Below, in pieces: positions 47,401-58,623 of a stretch of 64,000 bases of DNA. Origin of the DNA: Crocodylus rhombifer (taxonomy: Eukaryota > Chordata > Crocodylia > Crocodylidae); the NCBI GenBank assembly GCA_038503035.1, contig JAVSML010018940.1, forward strand, positions 62,001 through 126,000, written 5' to 3'. Position numbers and translations under genes: made by a program. A model generated the notes under the pieces. It was not told the origin of the DNA. It searched no databases and worked only from the letters and a program-made list of their open reading frames with translations. The first letter of the stretch is position 1, and each line of letters starts with the position of its first letter.

Positions 47401-50400
47401 TCAGGTCCCGTAGCCTCTCCTCGTAGGGCCTGCCCTGCTGCCCCCTGACCATGCGAGTGGCCTCCTCTGGACCCTCTCCATGCTGTCCACATCCCTCTTG
47501 AAGTGCGGCGCCCAGAACTGGACGCAGTCCTCCAACTGCGGCCTGACCAGTGCCACATAGAGGGGGAGGATCACCTCTTTGGACCTGCTCGAGATGCATC
47601 TGTGGATGCATGACAAGGTCCGGTTGGCCTTCCTAACTGCCTCCCCACACCGCAGGCCCATGTTCATCTTGGAGTCAATGATGACCCCAAGATCCTTTTC
47701 CACCTCCGTGCTGACAGGAGGGGAGTTCCCTAACCTGTAGGTATGGTGCCGGTTGTTCCTCCCCAGGTGAATCACTTTGCACTTGTCTGTATTGAAACCC
47801 ATCCTATTCTCATCCACCCACCCTTGTAACCTGTCTAGGTCTGATTGTATCCTGTTACTTCCTTCTAGTGTGCCCGCATCCCCCCACATCTTAGTGTCAT
47901 CAGCAAATTTGAACAGGGTGCTTTTTTACCCCCTTGTCCAAATCACTGATGAAGATGTTGAACAGTGCGGGCCCGAGGACCGAGCCCTGCGGAACCCCAC
48001 TGCCCACGTCCTTCCAGGTTGAGAAGGACCCATCCACCACCACCCTCTGGGTGCGGCTCTCCAGCCAGTTGGCGACCCATTTGACTGTGTGGGTGTCTAC
48101 GCCACGGCCCTCCAGTTTCTTAATGAGAACAGGGTGAGAGACAGTGTCAAAAGCCTTCCGGAAGTCCAGGAAGATTATATCCACTGCTACCCCTGCGTCT
48201 AATGATCTGGTGATCTGATCATAGAAGGCCACCAGGTTGGTTTGACAGGACCTGCCACTGATGAACCCGTGCTGGTTGCCCCTAAGCATGCAGTCCCCTG
48301 CTGGCCCCTCCTGGATGTGTGCCAGAATAATTTTCTCGAACAGCTTGCCTAGGATCGAGGTAAGACTAACTGGCCTATAGTTTCCCGGGTCATCCCTCCT
48401 CCCTTTTTTGAAGATGGGAACCACGTTGGCCCTCTTCCCATCCTCCGGTACCTCACCAGAGCACCACGAGTGCTCGTAAAGCCGTGCCAGGGGACTTGCA
48501 ATGACCTGGGCCAGTTCCTTTAGAACTCTAGGGTGGAGATCATCCGGACCGGCTGACTTAAACGTCCAGCCCCTCGAGAAGCTCCCTAACTAAATCCTCG
48601 CTAACCCTTGGCCTAGGTGTGCCTCCCCCGGGGCCCTAGGGGTGCCCAGCAGGGAGGTGGCTGTCCTGGTCCCTACTTAGGAAGACGGAGGCAAAGAAAT
48701 CGTTAAACATGTTAGCTTTGCTGTCTGGTGTGACGACCAATTTTCCCAACGCGTCCTGCAAGGGCCCCACGTTACCCGGGACCTTCTTTTTACCTCCTAT
48801 GTATTTAAAAAAGGACTTCTTATTGTCCTTACTGTGGGAAGCTAGTCCCAGTTCCAACTCCACCTTGGCCTTCCTAACTACCCCACTACATCCCCGAGCA
48901 ACTGCAGAATAGTCCTCCCTGGTGTTGACCCCTTCTTTCCATTGGGTGTAAGCCTCCTTTTTAGCAAGGAGACGTTCCCGGATGCTTTTGGTGAGCCATG
49001 GAGGCTTGCGTGCTCTCCTGCTCCCTTTGATCCTCATCAGGATTACCTTCGTTTGGGCTTGGAGGATCGTCTCCTTAAGGAACGACCACTCACCTTGGAC
49101 ACCTGGCTCCCCTTCCCTCTGGGACCTCAGCACTTCCCCAACGATCCTCCTTTGCTCGTTGAAGTTTGCCCTCTTAAAATCTAGGGCCGCTGCCTTACTG
49201 CAGGCCTTTGCCACCTTGCGCTGGATGGTGAATTCCAGCAGGCGATGATCGCTGTCACCCAGGTGGTCGAGCACCCGCAGCTCTCTCACCAGGTCATCAC
49301 CCGTGGCCAGCATTAGGTCCAACAAGGCGTCTCTCCTGGTGGGGCTGTGCCCCTCCCGGGTTAGATGGAGGTCCTGCACTCTGTCTAAGAACCGACGTGA
49401 ACGATCTGACCTGGCTGACTGCTCTTCCCAGCAGATGTCCGGGAAGTTCAGGTCCCCCATGACTACCACATCCTTAGCCTTCACTACCTCTGTGAGCTGA
49501 CCCAAGAAATCCTGGTCAAGCTCCTCTCCCTGGTTGGGAGGTCTGTAGTAGACTCCCACTGTTAAGTCTCATTCCCCTCGACTGCCTTGTACCCTAACCC
49601 AAAGCACTTCAGAGTGCCCCTCCCCTGACTCCTTGTCTACCCCTTCCCCCAACGGGCCTAGTTTAAAGCCCGCCGGAGTAGGTCCGCCAACCTAGAAGAG
49701 AACACGCACTTACCTTTAGGGGAAAGGTGGAGCCCGTCCCACCCCAGCATGTCTCTCGTTGCGATGTGCCGGTCATGGCTGAGGAAGCCAAAGCCCGCCT
49801 CGAAGCACCATTCCCGTAGCCGCCAGTTGGTCTCCGCGATGCACATTTCATGCCGTCTGCCTCGTCCACTCACTGGCAGGATAGAAGAGAAAACCACCTG
49901 TGCGCCCATCTCCTTCACAAGTGAAAAGCTGCTGTAGAAGGGTTGTGTTTTAGTGACCAGGCTGTGCATAGGACTTTGAAAGGAAATAGCCTGTCTTCTC
50001 CCAAGGAACTTAGTCTAAATTATGTGCATGCGGTGTGTTGGGAGGGCAGATGAGCTGTAAGGCATTGTAGGAGTCTGCACTGGGCACAGCATACAAGGGA
50101 AGAGATGTTAGACCTGTCTTCCTGCTGATCAGAATGACTTCTCTTGACATGACTCTGGGTGTGTAGTGGGTGGGAGGGCTGTGGAAAGTGACTGGTATGT
50201 TGGGCCTCCACTTCTGGCAGTGGAGAATATGCTCCAGCATGGATTTCTTAAATGTTTAAGCCTGACTCTTAATTGTTTTGTCTAACTTTGTTAGAGACGG
50301 CCTGCATATTTACCATGCCAACAGAGCTAGCGTGGCTGTTCCCACTCCTCCTCCTTGTGTATTCTGCTATACAGTTCCTTTTTCCTCCTCGTAGGTCATC

Positions 50401-51384
50401 GTTGTCTGGGTTGGAACAAATAACCATGAAAACACAGCAGACGAAGTAGCAGGCGGAATCGAGGCCATCGTGCGGCTGATAAATACCCAACAGCCACAGG
50501 CCAAAATTATTGTGCTGGTACGCAGCTTGGAGGGTTGTGATAACATGGCACCACTGGACTAACCCAGGTGGTCTCTGTACCTGTGTCCAGGTGCTGTGGG
50601 GAGTGACCTTTTCATGTTAAGGGGAGGATGATCATTGTTCTTCTCAGGAGTACATACTTAAAGATGTCTCTTCCTGTTAGCTTTACAAATGCGCTCTCAC
50701 CCTTCTAACTCCCGTCAGCTGTAAATTGTGCTTATCTTCTTATGGGAGACATCACTGTCCCAGACAGAGAAACTGAGGTTTAGGTGTCACTCCAGGGGAT
50801 GAGGGTGGTGACGGTAGGGTTGGACTAGAATTTCTCCACACTCCTGGCCAGACGGTGTGCGTCTTTCTGCTACAAGTAGAGCTACCCAAGAGAAGGACAG
50901 CAGCATTTAATGTATGCTGCAGCCAGTGGAGGAGCAGGTTCTACATGCTTTGGGTTGTCATCTTTGGATGGTTTCAGTTTAGAAGTAGGGTCAGAATCAG
51001 ATGTGCAGAGGGTGGAAGTGAGAAGCTCAGATCAAGTGTCCATGAACTGCCCTGTTGCCCAAATCATGTAAGAGCTTTTCTTTGTCACTTTGTCCCTGGC
51101 ATCAGGGCCTGCTACCTCGAGGTGAGAAGCCAAACCCTCTGCGGCAGAAGAACGCCAAGGTGAACCAGCTGCTAAAGGCCTCACTCCCCAAACTCCCCAA
51201 CGTCCAGCTCCTGGATGTCGACATGGGCTTTGTGCACTCAGACGGCACCATCTCATGCCACGACATGTTCGACTTCCTGCACCTGACGGGAGGGGGCTAC
51301 GCAAAGATCTGCAAACCCCTCCACGAACTTATCATGCAGCTACTGGAGGAGACCCCGGAGGAGAAGCAAGCCGCTCTGGCCTGA
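44384..51384 (+). CDS. PAFAH1B2: PAFAH1B2: PAF acetylhydrolase IB alpha-2 catalytic subunit (complete, five coding exons)
   Basis: This gene encodes a cytosolic SGNH-type hydrolase that removes the sn-2 acetyl group of platelet-activating factor. It acts as a dimer, alone or with the alpha-1 subunit, and binds LIS1. Joining 44384-44464, 44897-44986, 45941-46057, 50395-50517 and 51106-51384 gives 229 residues, the usual family length. All five joins are phase 0 with GT-AG introns. The nucleophile lies in LFVGDSMV (Ser48), the oxyanion residues in GIGGDTT and WVGTNNHEN, and the Asp193/His196 pair in [12 protein letters not shown]. The sequence is near-identical to mammalian PAFAH1B2, for example [10 protein letters not shown] at the start and EETPEEKQ near the end. 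One odd change: the residue after GGDTT is Gly79, whereas the human protein has Arg as I recall it. Intron 4 is loaded with CR1. Confidence 0.97.
44897..44986 (+). CDS. PAFAH1B2: PAFAH1B2 exon 3 (nucleophile Ser48)
   Basis: Ninety bases coding residues 28-57, from HNRFVLD to QQYE, including the SGNH block I motif FVGDSMV. Acceptor TTAAACAG, donor GTATTC, which is weaker than consensus. Confidence 0.95.
45941..46057 (+). CDS. PAFAH1B2: PAFAH1B2 exon 4 (block II glycine)
   Basis: 117 bases coding residues 58-96, from IWRELFS to ENIKPK, with the GIGGDTT block II motif. Acceptor GGTTACAG, donor GTATAAG. The codon for residue 79 is GGA (Gly). Confidence 0.95.
46226..46446 (+). mobile_element. CR1 3'-end fragment in PAFAH1B2 intron 4
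   Basis: A 5'-truncated CR1 tail of about 220 bases in the sense orientation. It contains the end of the pol C-terminal segment (TTAAGAGGAGGTTGGATGAA, then a TGA-type stop context GTTTGACCCCAG) and the 3' terminus GTCGGACTAGATGATCTG through CCGACCCTACAAACTATGAA. It is about 90 percent identical by eye to the inverse of 47024-47240, so the two belong to the same subfamily. Confidence 0.88.
47105..47611 (-). pseudogene. CR1 ORF2 C-terminal fragment
   Basis: Contains the CR1 C-terminal block [20 protein letters not shown], then [40 protein letters not shown] and the terminal DEHLAGVV. Its upstream residues (to about 47470) are out of frame relative to the overlapping fragment 47401-47889, marking a one-base indel near 47455-47470. 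Confidence 0.88.
47401..47889 (-). pseudogene. CR1 reverse transcriptase middle fragment
   Basis: Begins in the residues following the catalytic FADD motif (TKMWGD) and continues through [31 protein letters not shown] and [20 protein letters not shown]. The catalytic FADD itself is encoded across 47890-47910 but lies out of frame with the upstream fragment because of an indel in an A-run (the AAAAAA of the minus strand near 47922). Confidence 0.88.
47900..48424 (-). pseudogene. CR1 reverse transcriptase N-terminal fragment
   Basis: Shows RT blocks in order: [62 protein letters not shown] with the first catalytic Asp, [14 protein letters not shown] and [20 protein letters not shown]. The frame breaks just before the FADD motif. 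Confidence 0.9.
48636..49559 (-). pseudogene. CR1 endonuclease fragment (ORF2 N-terminal part)
   Basis: An AP-endonuclease-like domain lacking its N-terminus, with [15 protein letters not shown] and the conserved histidine motif [11 protein letters not shown], followed by the linker toward the RT ([40 protein letters not shown]). It is open for about 307 codons, a long surviving frame. Confidence 0.88.
49658..49969 (-). pseudogene. CR1 ORF1 C-terminal esterase-like fragment
   Basis: About 100 codons ending in a stop. It shows [20 protein letters not shown] and the SGNH-type block V pattern [12 protein letters not shown], with Asp-x-x-His (D and H of DGLH). CR1 ORF1 proteins are known to carry an esterase domain of the SGNH class. 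The nucleophile part is missing, so the piece cannot be active. Confidence 0.75.
50395..50517 (+). CDS. PAFAH1B2: PAFAH1B2 exon 5 (block III asparagine)
   Basis: 123 bases coding residues 97-137, from [13 protein letters not shown] to AKIIVL, with the oxyanion Asn of block III. Acceptor CCTCGTAG after a pyrimidine-rich tract, donor GTACGC. Confidence 0.95.
51106..51384 (+). CDS. PAFAH1B2: PAFAH1B2 exon 6 (catalytic Asp/His, stop)
   Basis: Codes residues 138-229, from [16 protein letters not shown] through [20 protein letters not shown] to the TGA at 51382-51384. It holds Asp193 and His196. The acceptor is GGCATCAG. Confidence 0.96.
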   Translation, partial: GLLPRGEKPNPLRQKNAKVNQLLKASLPKLPNVQLLDVDMGFVHSDGTISCHDMFDFLHLTGGGYAKICKPLHELIMQLLEETPEEKQAALA

Positions 51385-52785
51385 CCAGCTAGCATCAGTG
51401 TTAACATCATCCCAGCCCCATCACTGGCACTACAGAATCCTTCTTTCTTAAAGCACTTTTCATTGTAGAATGTTACCGGATGTTCATATCTAGTGTTTTG
51501 ACGGGGAGGGCTAATGTCACACTGGTCTTGTACATAAGGGCAGGGCTGATTTGTTTTACTGCAGGAGGAAATTCACCGAAGAAGAATTTTACTTTTAAAC
51601 CATTCCTCATTCAAAATGCAAACAACACAGTCACCTCTGTCCCCCTCGCGTGCGGTATTGCTCCATGGCTGCCCTAGAACCCTGTCAGTCTGTAATAACC
51701 ATGCACAGCTCGTGGCTTAGCCTGCCCTGCCTTAGGGATTGTGCTCTGTGTAATTAGCTTGTGAACCAGAATCACATTCCACCTGCTAAACACAAAACCG
51801 CTGCATTTTTTTCAAAAACAGTTTCCATCTTTTAAAGTTGTCTTTACTAGGTTTTTTCCTTCCTTCCCCACCCCATTCCCCCTCCAATTATGCTTGTTGC
51901 TTTCTGGCTCTTTCTTTTTGAGGCAGTATAAAATCCAATGTAACTGGAATTCAGATATGTGAAAAAGCAAAGCATTAGCTGAACTGAACTCATTTAACAC
52001 TCCCCTGATATCGTTCATGTGCTTATTTTACCTTGTCTGTGGCAAACTTCATTCCATTGTTGCTTCATCTGTGGGCAGTCTTGTTTGGGTGCCGCTGGAT
52101 ATCACGTCTCCCCTAGACCGTGTCTCTAATAGAACTTGTTCTTTGTTCTCATTTGTGTCCAATGTTGCCAGCTGTTACTAGTCCTTGGGATAGGAGCCTC
52201 ATTTTCCAGTACATGTCATGCAGCCCTGTCATTGCCCCAGAAGTGTAAAACTGATGTTTTGCCCGCTGCGATGCCTGTGCCACAGGACTCGGCAGTGCTG
52301 TTCATGTTCATGGTTCTGTTTTTTTAAGCATGACTGTTACACCTCTTTCTTAAAGAAAAGGTCCAGGTGCAGCTACCCCCTTTGCAAGGTCTGAATCAGT
52401 CTAAAGCTTTACAAGTTCTAAGGTGTATATTTCTTTATTGCGTCTGTTTTACTTGTACAAACATTTTATTCAAGCAGCCAAGGCCTTTTACAGTAAAAAA
52501 TTGAGTCGAGATGTAGCCTCTTCCTCTCCTGGGTGCTGCCTTCCCCTTCCCGCCCCCCTCCAGCCAAGGGAGCCAGTGTGGAGAGTGGCCTGCTTGCAGG
52601 GACTCTGTCTTGCTAGAGGTGTTTTTTTTTATAAGAGGGTTAATTATAGTTTGTTAATGACGATATACAGCCTTCTTTCATTTAACGGTGAATGGAAAAC
52701 TCTTTTGCTTCTCAATAAGAAACTGTCTGAGACCCCAGATGCAGAGCCCTCGCGCTTAAAAATAAAATCCTTTTAAACAAAGTTT
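51385..52785 (+). other. PAFAH1B2: PAFAH1B2 3' untranslated region (proximal form)
   Basis: AT-leaning sequence with T-runs and no coding potential runs from the stop to a consensus AATAAA at 52761-52766. A TTTGTTCTTCC stretch follows as a possible downstream element. A longer form could end near 54.68 kb, where AATATAAATG is followed by a GT-rich TCTGGTGTGTGTC stretch (54652-54692). That is inferred from the length of the mammalian transcript and is unproven. Confidence 0.65.
52761..52766 (+). terminator. PAFAH1B2: Polyadenylation signal AATAAA
   Basis: The first canonical hexamer after the PAFAH1B2 stop codon. Cleavage is expected about 10-30 bases downstream. Confidence 0.65.
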
Positions 52786-52789
52786 GTTC

Positions 52790-55700
52790 TTCCTTGACTT
52801 ACCTACCAGAGCTGGAGCTCAGCAGTGCTGTTAACCCACCGAACGGGTCACATCACAGCTAGCTAACATACAGCAGCCAATGCAGAACTTCGCACTGCCT
52901 TCAGTGCTAGTAAAGTCTGCAGCCTTGAACTGTCAGGGTGGTTGGTGGCAGGTAAATTGAAGAGGAACTGATTTTTGTTTTAAAATTCTTTTTTAAACAG
53001 GAGTTCCATTCACTGTCCTTGGTAACAGGAGAATGGGTTATTTAGCCATCTAGGTTGTTCTCTCTACCCCACACCGAAAGGTATGTAGGTACTGTATATA
53101 GCCTAACTGTGTGTGCCCTTTTATTATAAGAAAGGGTTCTCTTGTTTAATGCAGGCTCTAATCTAGCATTAAGAAATCCATTCATGTCCAAGTTATGCTC
53201 CCCTGCTCCTGTAGAGTTGGTCATAGCAGGGTTTCTGTCTGGATTGCATGCATAATGTGTGTTTTTTTTCCCATGTATGTAGCCTACACACAGGTTTGAT
53301 GAATAGGCTGAGACTTCCACTTCCCAGGACACAAGGCGGTGGCACGAGTGTGGTCTCGCCTCCCCAGCCCAGCTGGGGCTGGGGGAGTATGCCAGGGGCC
53401 TGTTCCACCAGTGTGTTGAGCAGCGCTGCTACCATTCCCCCTCCTGCAGCTCTGTGGATAGGCCCTTAAGGGATCATTCTTCAGTCCTTTGACAGGGTAG
53501 AAGTCCCAGTGCAAGAGCTGGGCAATAAGGAGGAAGAAGGTGAGTGAAAGGTTGGGAAGGCAGGGGGCTTGGTCCTGCCCCAGCTAGGGGGAGGGGAGAC
53601 AACCCAGGTTCCTGGTCCACGAATCCTGTGGGGTTTGAGGCTAGAGTGAAGAGGCATCAGGCTGATTTGATTTTACACACATACCTCTTCCCTTGGTGTC
53701 GCTGCATTGGTGAAACAGCTGCCGTTTGGCAATGTGTTCTTCAATAAGCACTGACTTCTTGCCAGTGAACCATCCTCACGACTGAGGCTGCATTCGGTGG
53801 CAAGCGACAGGTTGGAGGGAGGCAGGGTCGGCAGATTAGCAAGTCCTTTGGGTAACGAGTGAGCAGCTCGGACGGCTCTCGGCACTCAGACGGGACTTGC
53901 TAGGGTGCCGTGCTCTTTACTTCACTGCCCTCCTCATCTCCAGTCTGCACGGACCACCTCCAGTGTGTGTACCCATGCGTGAGGCTCTAGAAAAGGAGAG
54001 TCGTGTTCCCTTATGCGGGACCCCGAGGCTGCTGTTCTGTTCCTGCTGCAGAAGTGACAAGACCACATCCCCGAGTGCATGTTCTGAGGGGAGGGTCAGG
54101 ACAGAATATTTTTGTATCCAAACGAGCCTGATTGTGAGATGTGTAGAGCGTCTGCCACTTCAGCTGTAGGTGACTGCTCCGGGGAGCAAGTCTAGAGACT
54201 GCTGGTGGGAGTTGCCTGTGCTTAGCCATTACAAATTCTTCCCTTGTACCCGGCTGGCTGTGAAAGAACCAGCCTTTTCCGAACGTCTGTTGTTTTCCTC
54301 AGTGAGCTCGTTGCGGTTTACAGTTGTCTGCTGAAGCCTGGAATCGCGCCTGTGCTGTGGTGTGTGAGCATTGCCAATTTTATATTTATTGCAGTAAAGG
54401 AAATGCAAAGGAAAGGCTGACAGGAGAGAGTCCTGGCCTTGCGTGCAGGTGCAAGCAGAGGCCTCCAGGCCCAGGGTGGGAACCTCGAAGGCTGAAAGCT
54501 CACAGTGTGCAGCCCTGACCTGCGGTGACCATCAGGCCGGGGGGCCCTGCCGCGCCGCTGGGCACTGACAGAACCTTCCCCAGGATAAGTTTTGATTCTG
54601 CTTTGGCAAAAATGCATTGACTGGTAGAACTCACTCTGTTTAGTGCATATTTCAATATAAATGTAAATGTTTCACCCCACTGCGTTCTGGTGTGTGTCTC
54701 TTTCTCCAGCTTCCCCGGGGTGCTTCAGTAGAGCGCAGGGGAATGGGCAGTGGCTAATGGCTGCAAACTGCTATTGCCCATCAGATCCCGAAGCAGGGTG
54801 AGAAAACCTTCATCAGTAGAAACCGGCTGTGCTTGCCCTGTGGCATTTGGTCACATGCGTTTGGCCCCTTGTTCTGATCTGAATCCCCCTGGTTCTGTTC
54901 TCTTAGTTACTGGCTCAGTTGCGATTGGTTTGTGGTTTTCAAACGGGTGCTGAGTTTTAGTTCTGCCCCAGGCGGCCTGTGCGCCATTGTGTTCAGATGG
55001 TTTGTGGGCAAAGTAACGTAAGCACGGGCCCGAGAGTGAATACTGACTTCTGCTTAAATGTTCATGGATGCAGAGAGGGGGGAGTTGAGGAGTTGCAGCC
55101 CTGCAGTGGAAGGGGGAATGCGCCGGTACAGAGTCGCCAATGACTCATCTTTAGTGCTGCCACCTCCGCTGAGGGGCGCGGAGGGTCCTGGCCTGCACAG
55201 TGCTCTGACAGCCACAGAGGGAAAGGCCTTGGAGACGGAAGTCATGGTTGCGTTCGTGCTTTGTCTTCTTGCACTTGTCCAGCAGAGGAGACGTGCCGAA
55301 CCTGCACTTCGGCATATAGTTCAGCCCTGCCTAGGGAACTGTAGGTGCCCAGGGAGACGGGGTAGATATAAACCTATAGCACGAGCACAGATCTTAAATT
55401 AAAAAGGGCAGGGGAGGTAGTCAGCAGGCTGCCCTGAGGCATCACTGATCCCTGTGCAGGTGGGAGGGGTGTCTTGGAAGAACAGGTAGGGAGGCATTGC
55501 CCTCATCTCCTGAGCTGAAACAGAAGCTCTTTGGGTTCTGGCTCCCAAGCCCCACTCCGCGTGGCTGGGGGCAAGGAGCAGCAGCTTGGCAGGCCCTGCA
55601 CTCTCACGGTCTCAGCTGGGCAGAGGGCTTCCCCAGGCCCGCTGCTGCTGGAGAGCAGGGCAAGGAGCCTTTTCCACAGAGACTGAAAGGGTGTGAGCCT

Positions 55701-57700
55701 CAAGCGTTACAGGAACGGTCCACCTCCGAGACAGGTGCTGAGCTTGCCCCTTGTTATGGAAACCTGGGTTACAGCAGATGCTCTAAATAAATGAAAGGTA
55801 GCTTTGCAGTGATCTCCAGGCAAAAGCCCAAGGTCCGAGTGACAAGGCCAAAGAAATGTTCCCTGTGGCCTCCCAGATCCCCCTCGCACTCCTATCTAAC
55901 ATTTGCAGGGGGCTGCGCTCGCGTCTGCGTGGGCCCCGGCTGCGATAGCCCCTGGACGGGAGGCCCGAGTGCCCTCTAGCGTCATTCTGCTGTCACGTGC
56001 CACTGACTTGCTGTTTCTTCCCACGTTGCTTGCACTGTGCCCTGTGACGGTGCACGTTGGCAGGGGAGAGTCCTACACAGAGGTGCAAGTTCATGGATGC
56101 AACAGGCTGCAACCAAGTATCGGCACTTGGGAAGATGCAGGGGATGCTATGCTTCTGTCTGGAAACCTCCCCCACGAGCCAGTGACGTGACTCGTGGCCC
56201 CAGTGATGATCTGAACTAAGGTCTCCCTCTAAGAGGGAGCAGTGGCTGCTGCGGGTCCAGATGTGAAGAGTTACCTGCTGCATCTGACTGTGCATTGCAG
56301 CTCAGGCCTTGGCAGGTTCTCCTTTTGCTCCTGTACTCCTGGGGCGATGTGAGGGGCCGTCTGTGTCCCTACTGCAACACACGGAGCGTGTTAGGATGTG
56401 AGATGAGGCAAGCGTGCTCTCTGCTTCTTCAGGCTTTGCCTTCTGCCCCAGACAGCAAGTACATCCCATGTGTGCCTGCTGGCGAGCGGAGACAAACCCT
56501 AAGCAGAATCTCTCCTTGCTGGAAGATGCAGAGGTACCTTACAAGGATCTGGATCCTTGCAGAAATGCTTCCAAGCGCCATTGCTGTCACGGAGCCTCGG
56601 ATCTGTGGGTAGGGAGGTCTAGGATTTTCACCCTGGGTTGAAAAAAGTTGAGAAACAAATGCACCTGCAGTAGTGCTTTCCAAACGCTGCTTTTCCACCT
56701 TGCAAACACTGCAGCTGCCCCCCGGATGTGGTGAGGTCCCGGCTGGAGGGGCCGCGTCTGCTTCGGTCCCTGCTAGGGGGGAGTTTCAGAACTCGCCGTC
56801 CGACCAGTTGCACGCGGCTCTGGAAACCCCCGTGCAGCATCAATGGGCTGCTGCCCCCTGGAACCGGTGCCACCATCCAGGGACGTGACTGCTGGAAGTG
56901 GGTGACAAGCCAGTCCTTCGCTGGTGCGCCCATTGGCTCGGTTCCCTCCCCAGACCCGCAGTTTACCCACTGTTTCCTCTCATGTTGGGGGTGGGGGGGA
57001 GCTGTGAGCGTGGTTGCGGTGTTCGAGGAGACAGATGAGCGTGATCTGTCCCTTGAGCATGGGGTGAGAGGTGCTGTTTGCCAGAAGGGCTGCTGCTCTG
57101 GAGAGGCGACAGCTGGGTGCCGGCTTGCTGTGTGTGGCCAATGCACCACTCCCCAGGCAGGGGCGAGCAGTCGGGGCACCCGGGGCGAGGGGCAGCTCTG
57201 CGGGGGGCTGCCGCCTGCCTTGGTCCCTCCTGCTCGGAGAGCTCTGCCGCACAACCGCGTTTCCCAGCTGGGTTCCAGCCATGACTTGTTTTCCAAATGC
57301 ATCTTCTGCTGATTTGCAACGGGAAAACAAAACAGGCCACACAACAGCCCTTCCAGACAAGGCCCCTGCAGCCTGGACTTGCACTGGCACCTCAGGGAGC
57401 AGGTCTGGCGTGATGCTGCAAAAGGGGTAAAAACAGAGCCCTGCCCCGTACAAAAGGCGGCACCATATGTCAAAGCAATGGGCCCCAAGCCTGGATGGAG
57501 ACATGCTCAGCAATTCCCATGGCACCAGGACCACCGGACCCACCAGTGCTAAGGGCCGGCTGGTGAAAGGGCAGAGGCCAGTCGAAGGCTGGGCCGTGCG
57601 ACAGCCCCGGGCCAGCAGCATCCGGGCAAGCACCCCCACTGCCCAGGAGCTGGAGCCGCAGCAAGAGGCCTTGCTGGCCCTGCTCCGGCAGCGCAGCCCA
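52790..57700. other. PAFAH1B2-SIDT2 spacer, no gene seen
   Basis: Intergenic sequence, or in part an extended PAFAH1B2 3' UTR. GC content rises steadily from left to right. An AATAAA at about 55786 follows TCTAAATA. Long minus-strand ORFs near 56.6-57.9 kb have biased low-complexity composition and no domain; I treat them as by-products of GC richness. Confidence 0.5.
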
Positions 57701-58017
57701 GCCAGAGGGTCCGGGCGCTGAGCGCCGAGGCCCGAGCAGGATCCGTGCGGCCGCCCTACGCGGGGGGAGGCCGATTCCCTCTGCCTGGTACCAACGCTCC
57801 CCCTTGGCCGCAGCGCTGACCCCCACGGGGCCGGGGGCTGCAGCCGGTCTCGCCCCAATGCCCGCCATGGGGCTGGGGGCTGTAGGAAATCCTCCCCCTG
57901 CTGCTAACTAGCTTATGTCCCCCAGCGCCCCCCGTCTCTCCAGCCCGGGGAAGCGAGAGCTGAGCAGCCCACCCTGGGCTCTGCAGGGCGCTCGCCTTCC
58001 CGGCCCTGCCCCAGCAC

Positions 58018-58036
58018 GGGGGGGGGGGGGGGGGGG
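58018..58036. repeat. G19 homopolymer
   Basis: Nineteen consecutive G bases about 600 bases upstream of the SIDT2 start codon. Such a run can form a G-quadruplex and is also prone to sequencing-length error. Confidence 0.9.
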
Positions 58037-58160
58037 CTGCACTGGGGTGGGGGCAAGCCCCATCCTCCCCTGCCCCCAGCAGGCCCCGGGCACTGGGGTG
58101 CTGCAGGGCCCCCTGCAGGAGCCTCCTGCGGTCTGGCCCTTTAAGAGTGTGTCAGCCGGG

Positions 58161-58168
58161 TGACGTCA
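58161..58168. promoter_or_regulatory. SIDT2: CRE palindrome (CREB/ATF site)
   Basis: Exact TGACGTCA, 456 bases before the SIDT2 ATG and within the CpG island. Full palindromic CREs in CpG islands are commonly bound by CREB/ATF factors. It is read here from the motif alone. Confidence 0.6.
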
Positions 58169-58244
58169 CCTGCAGCCCCGTGTTTACAGCCGGGCTCGTT
58201 GCACTGGGAGGACACAAGTATCGCGGGGTCCAGGGGGCTGCGCC

Positions 58245-58268
58245 GGGGCCGGGGCCGGGGCCGGGGGG
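58245..58268. repeat. Short GGGGCC hexanucleotide tract
   Basis: Three GGGGCC units followed by six G, preceded by GCGCC. Four G-runs with two-base C loops make a compact G-quadruplex candidate. Confidence 0.85.
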
Positions 58269-58623
58269 CTTGGGGCTCGCGGCCGGGCTGGGCCCGGGGG
58301 CTCGCAGCTGGGGCAGGGGGCACCTGCCAGCCTGGCCAGGGGCGGGAGCTGCCCCCCGGCCCCGGGAGCTGAGCCCAGGGGCGCGCGTGACCCAGGCCCA
58401 GGAGCTGAGCCCCAGGGCAGCTGTCCGGCCTGGCCCGGCCCGGCCCGGCCTGCGCCCGCCTGAGTCAGAGGCGTCCCCTCCCACCGGGCGCTGGCCGGCG
58501 CACCAGGAAATGGTCCAGATTGCTCAATGTGGCCAGGTCTGAAGGCTGCTGCCCCGGTGATGCTGGAAGCTGCCCGCGCCCAGCGCCAGCGCCAGCCCCG
58601 GGAGAAGCGCCGGGGACCCGGCC

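Larger units (their letters stand above)
47024..49975 (-). mobile_element. Long CR1 LINE copy, antisense in PAFAH1B2 intron 4
   Basis: About 2.95 kb of CR1 reading leftward. In element order it shows the end of ORF1 (49969-49658), a short spacer, the endonuclease part of ORF2 (49559-48636), the reverse transcriptase (48424-47401) and the C-terminus (47611-47105), then the 3' end finishing at about 47024. It is truncated at its 5' end inside ORF1. At least three frame disruptions separate the coding pieces. It occupies most of the 4.3-kb intron 4. Length and gene order make this the most complete transposon in the window. Confidence 0.93.

Noticed and set aside
56628..57858. Two overlapping minus-strand ORFs of 286 and 292 codons in the spacer before SIDT2
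   Set aside because: They overlap each other in different frames, lack recognisable domains and lie in GC-rich sequence. I could not support either as a gene. A conservation test (codon-substitution pattern in close species) would decide.
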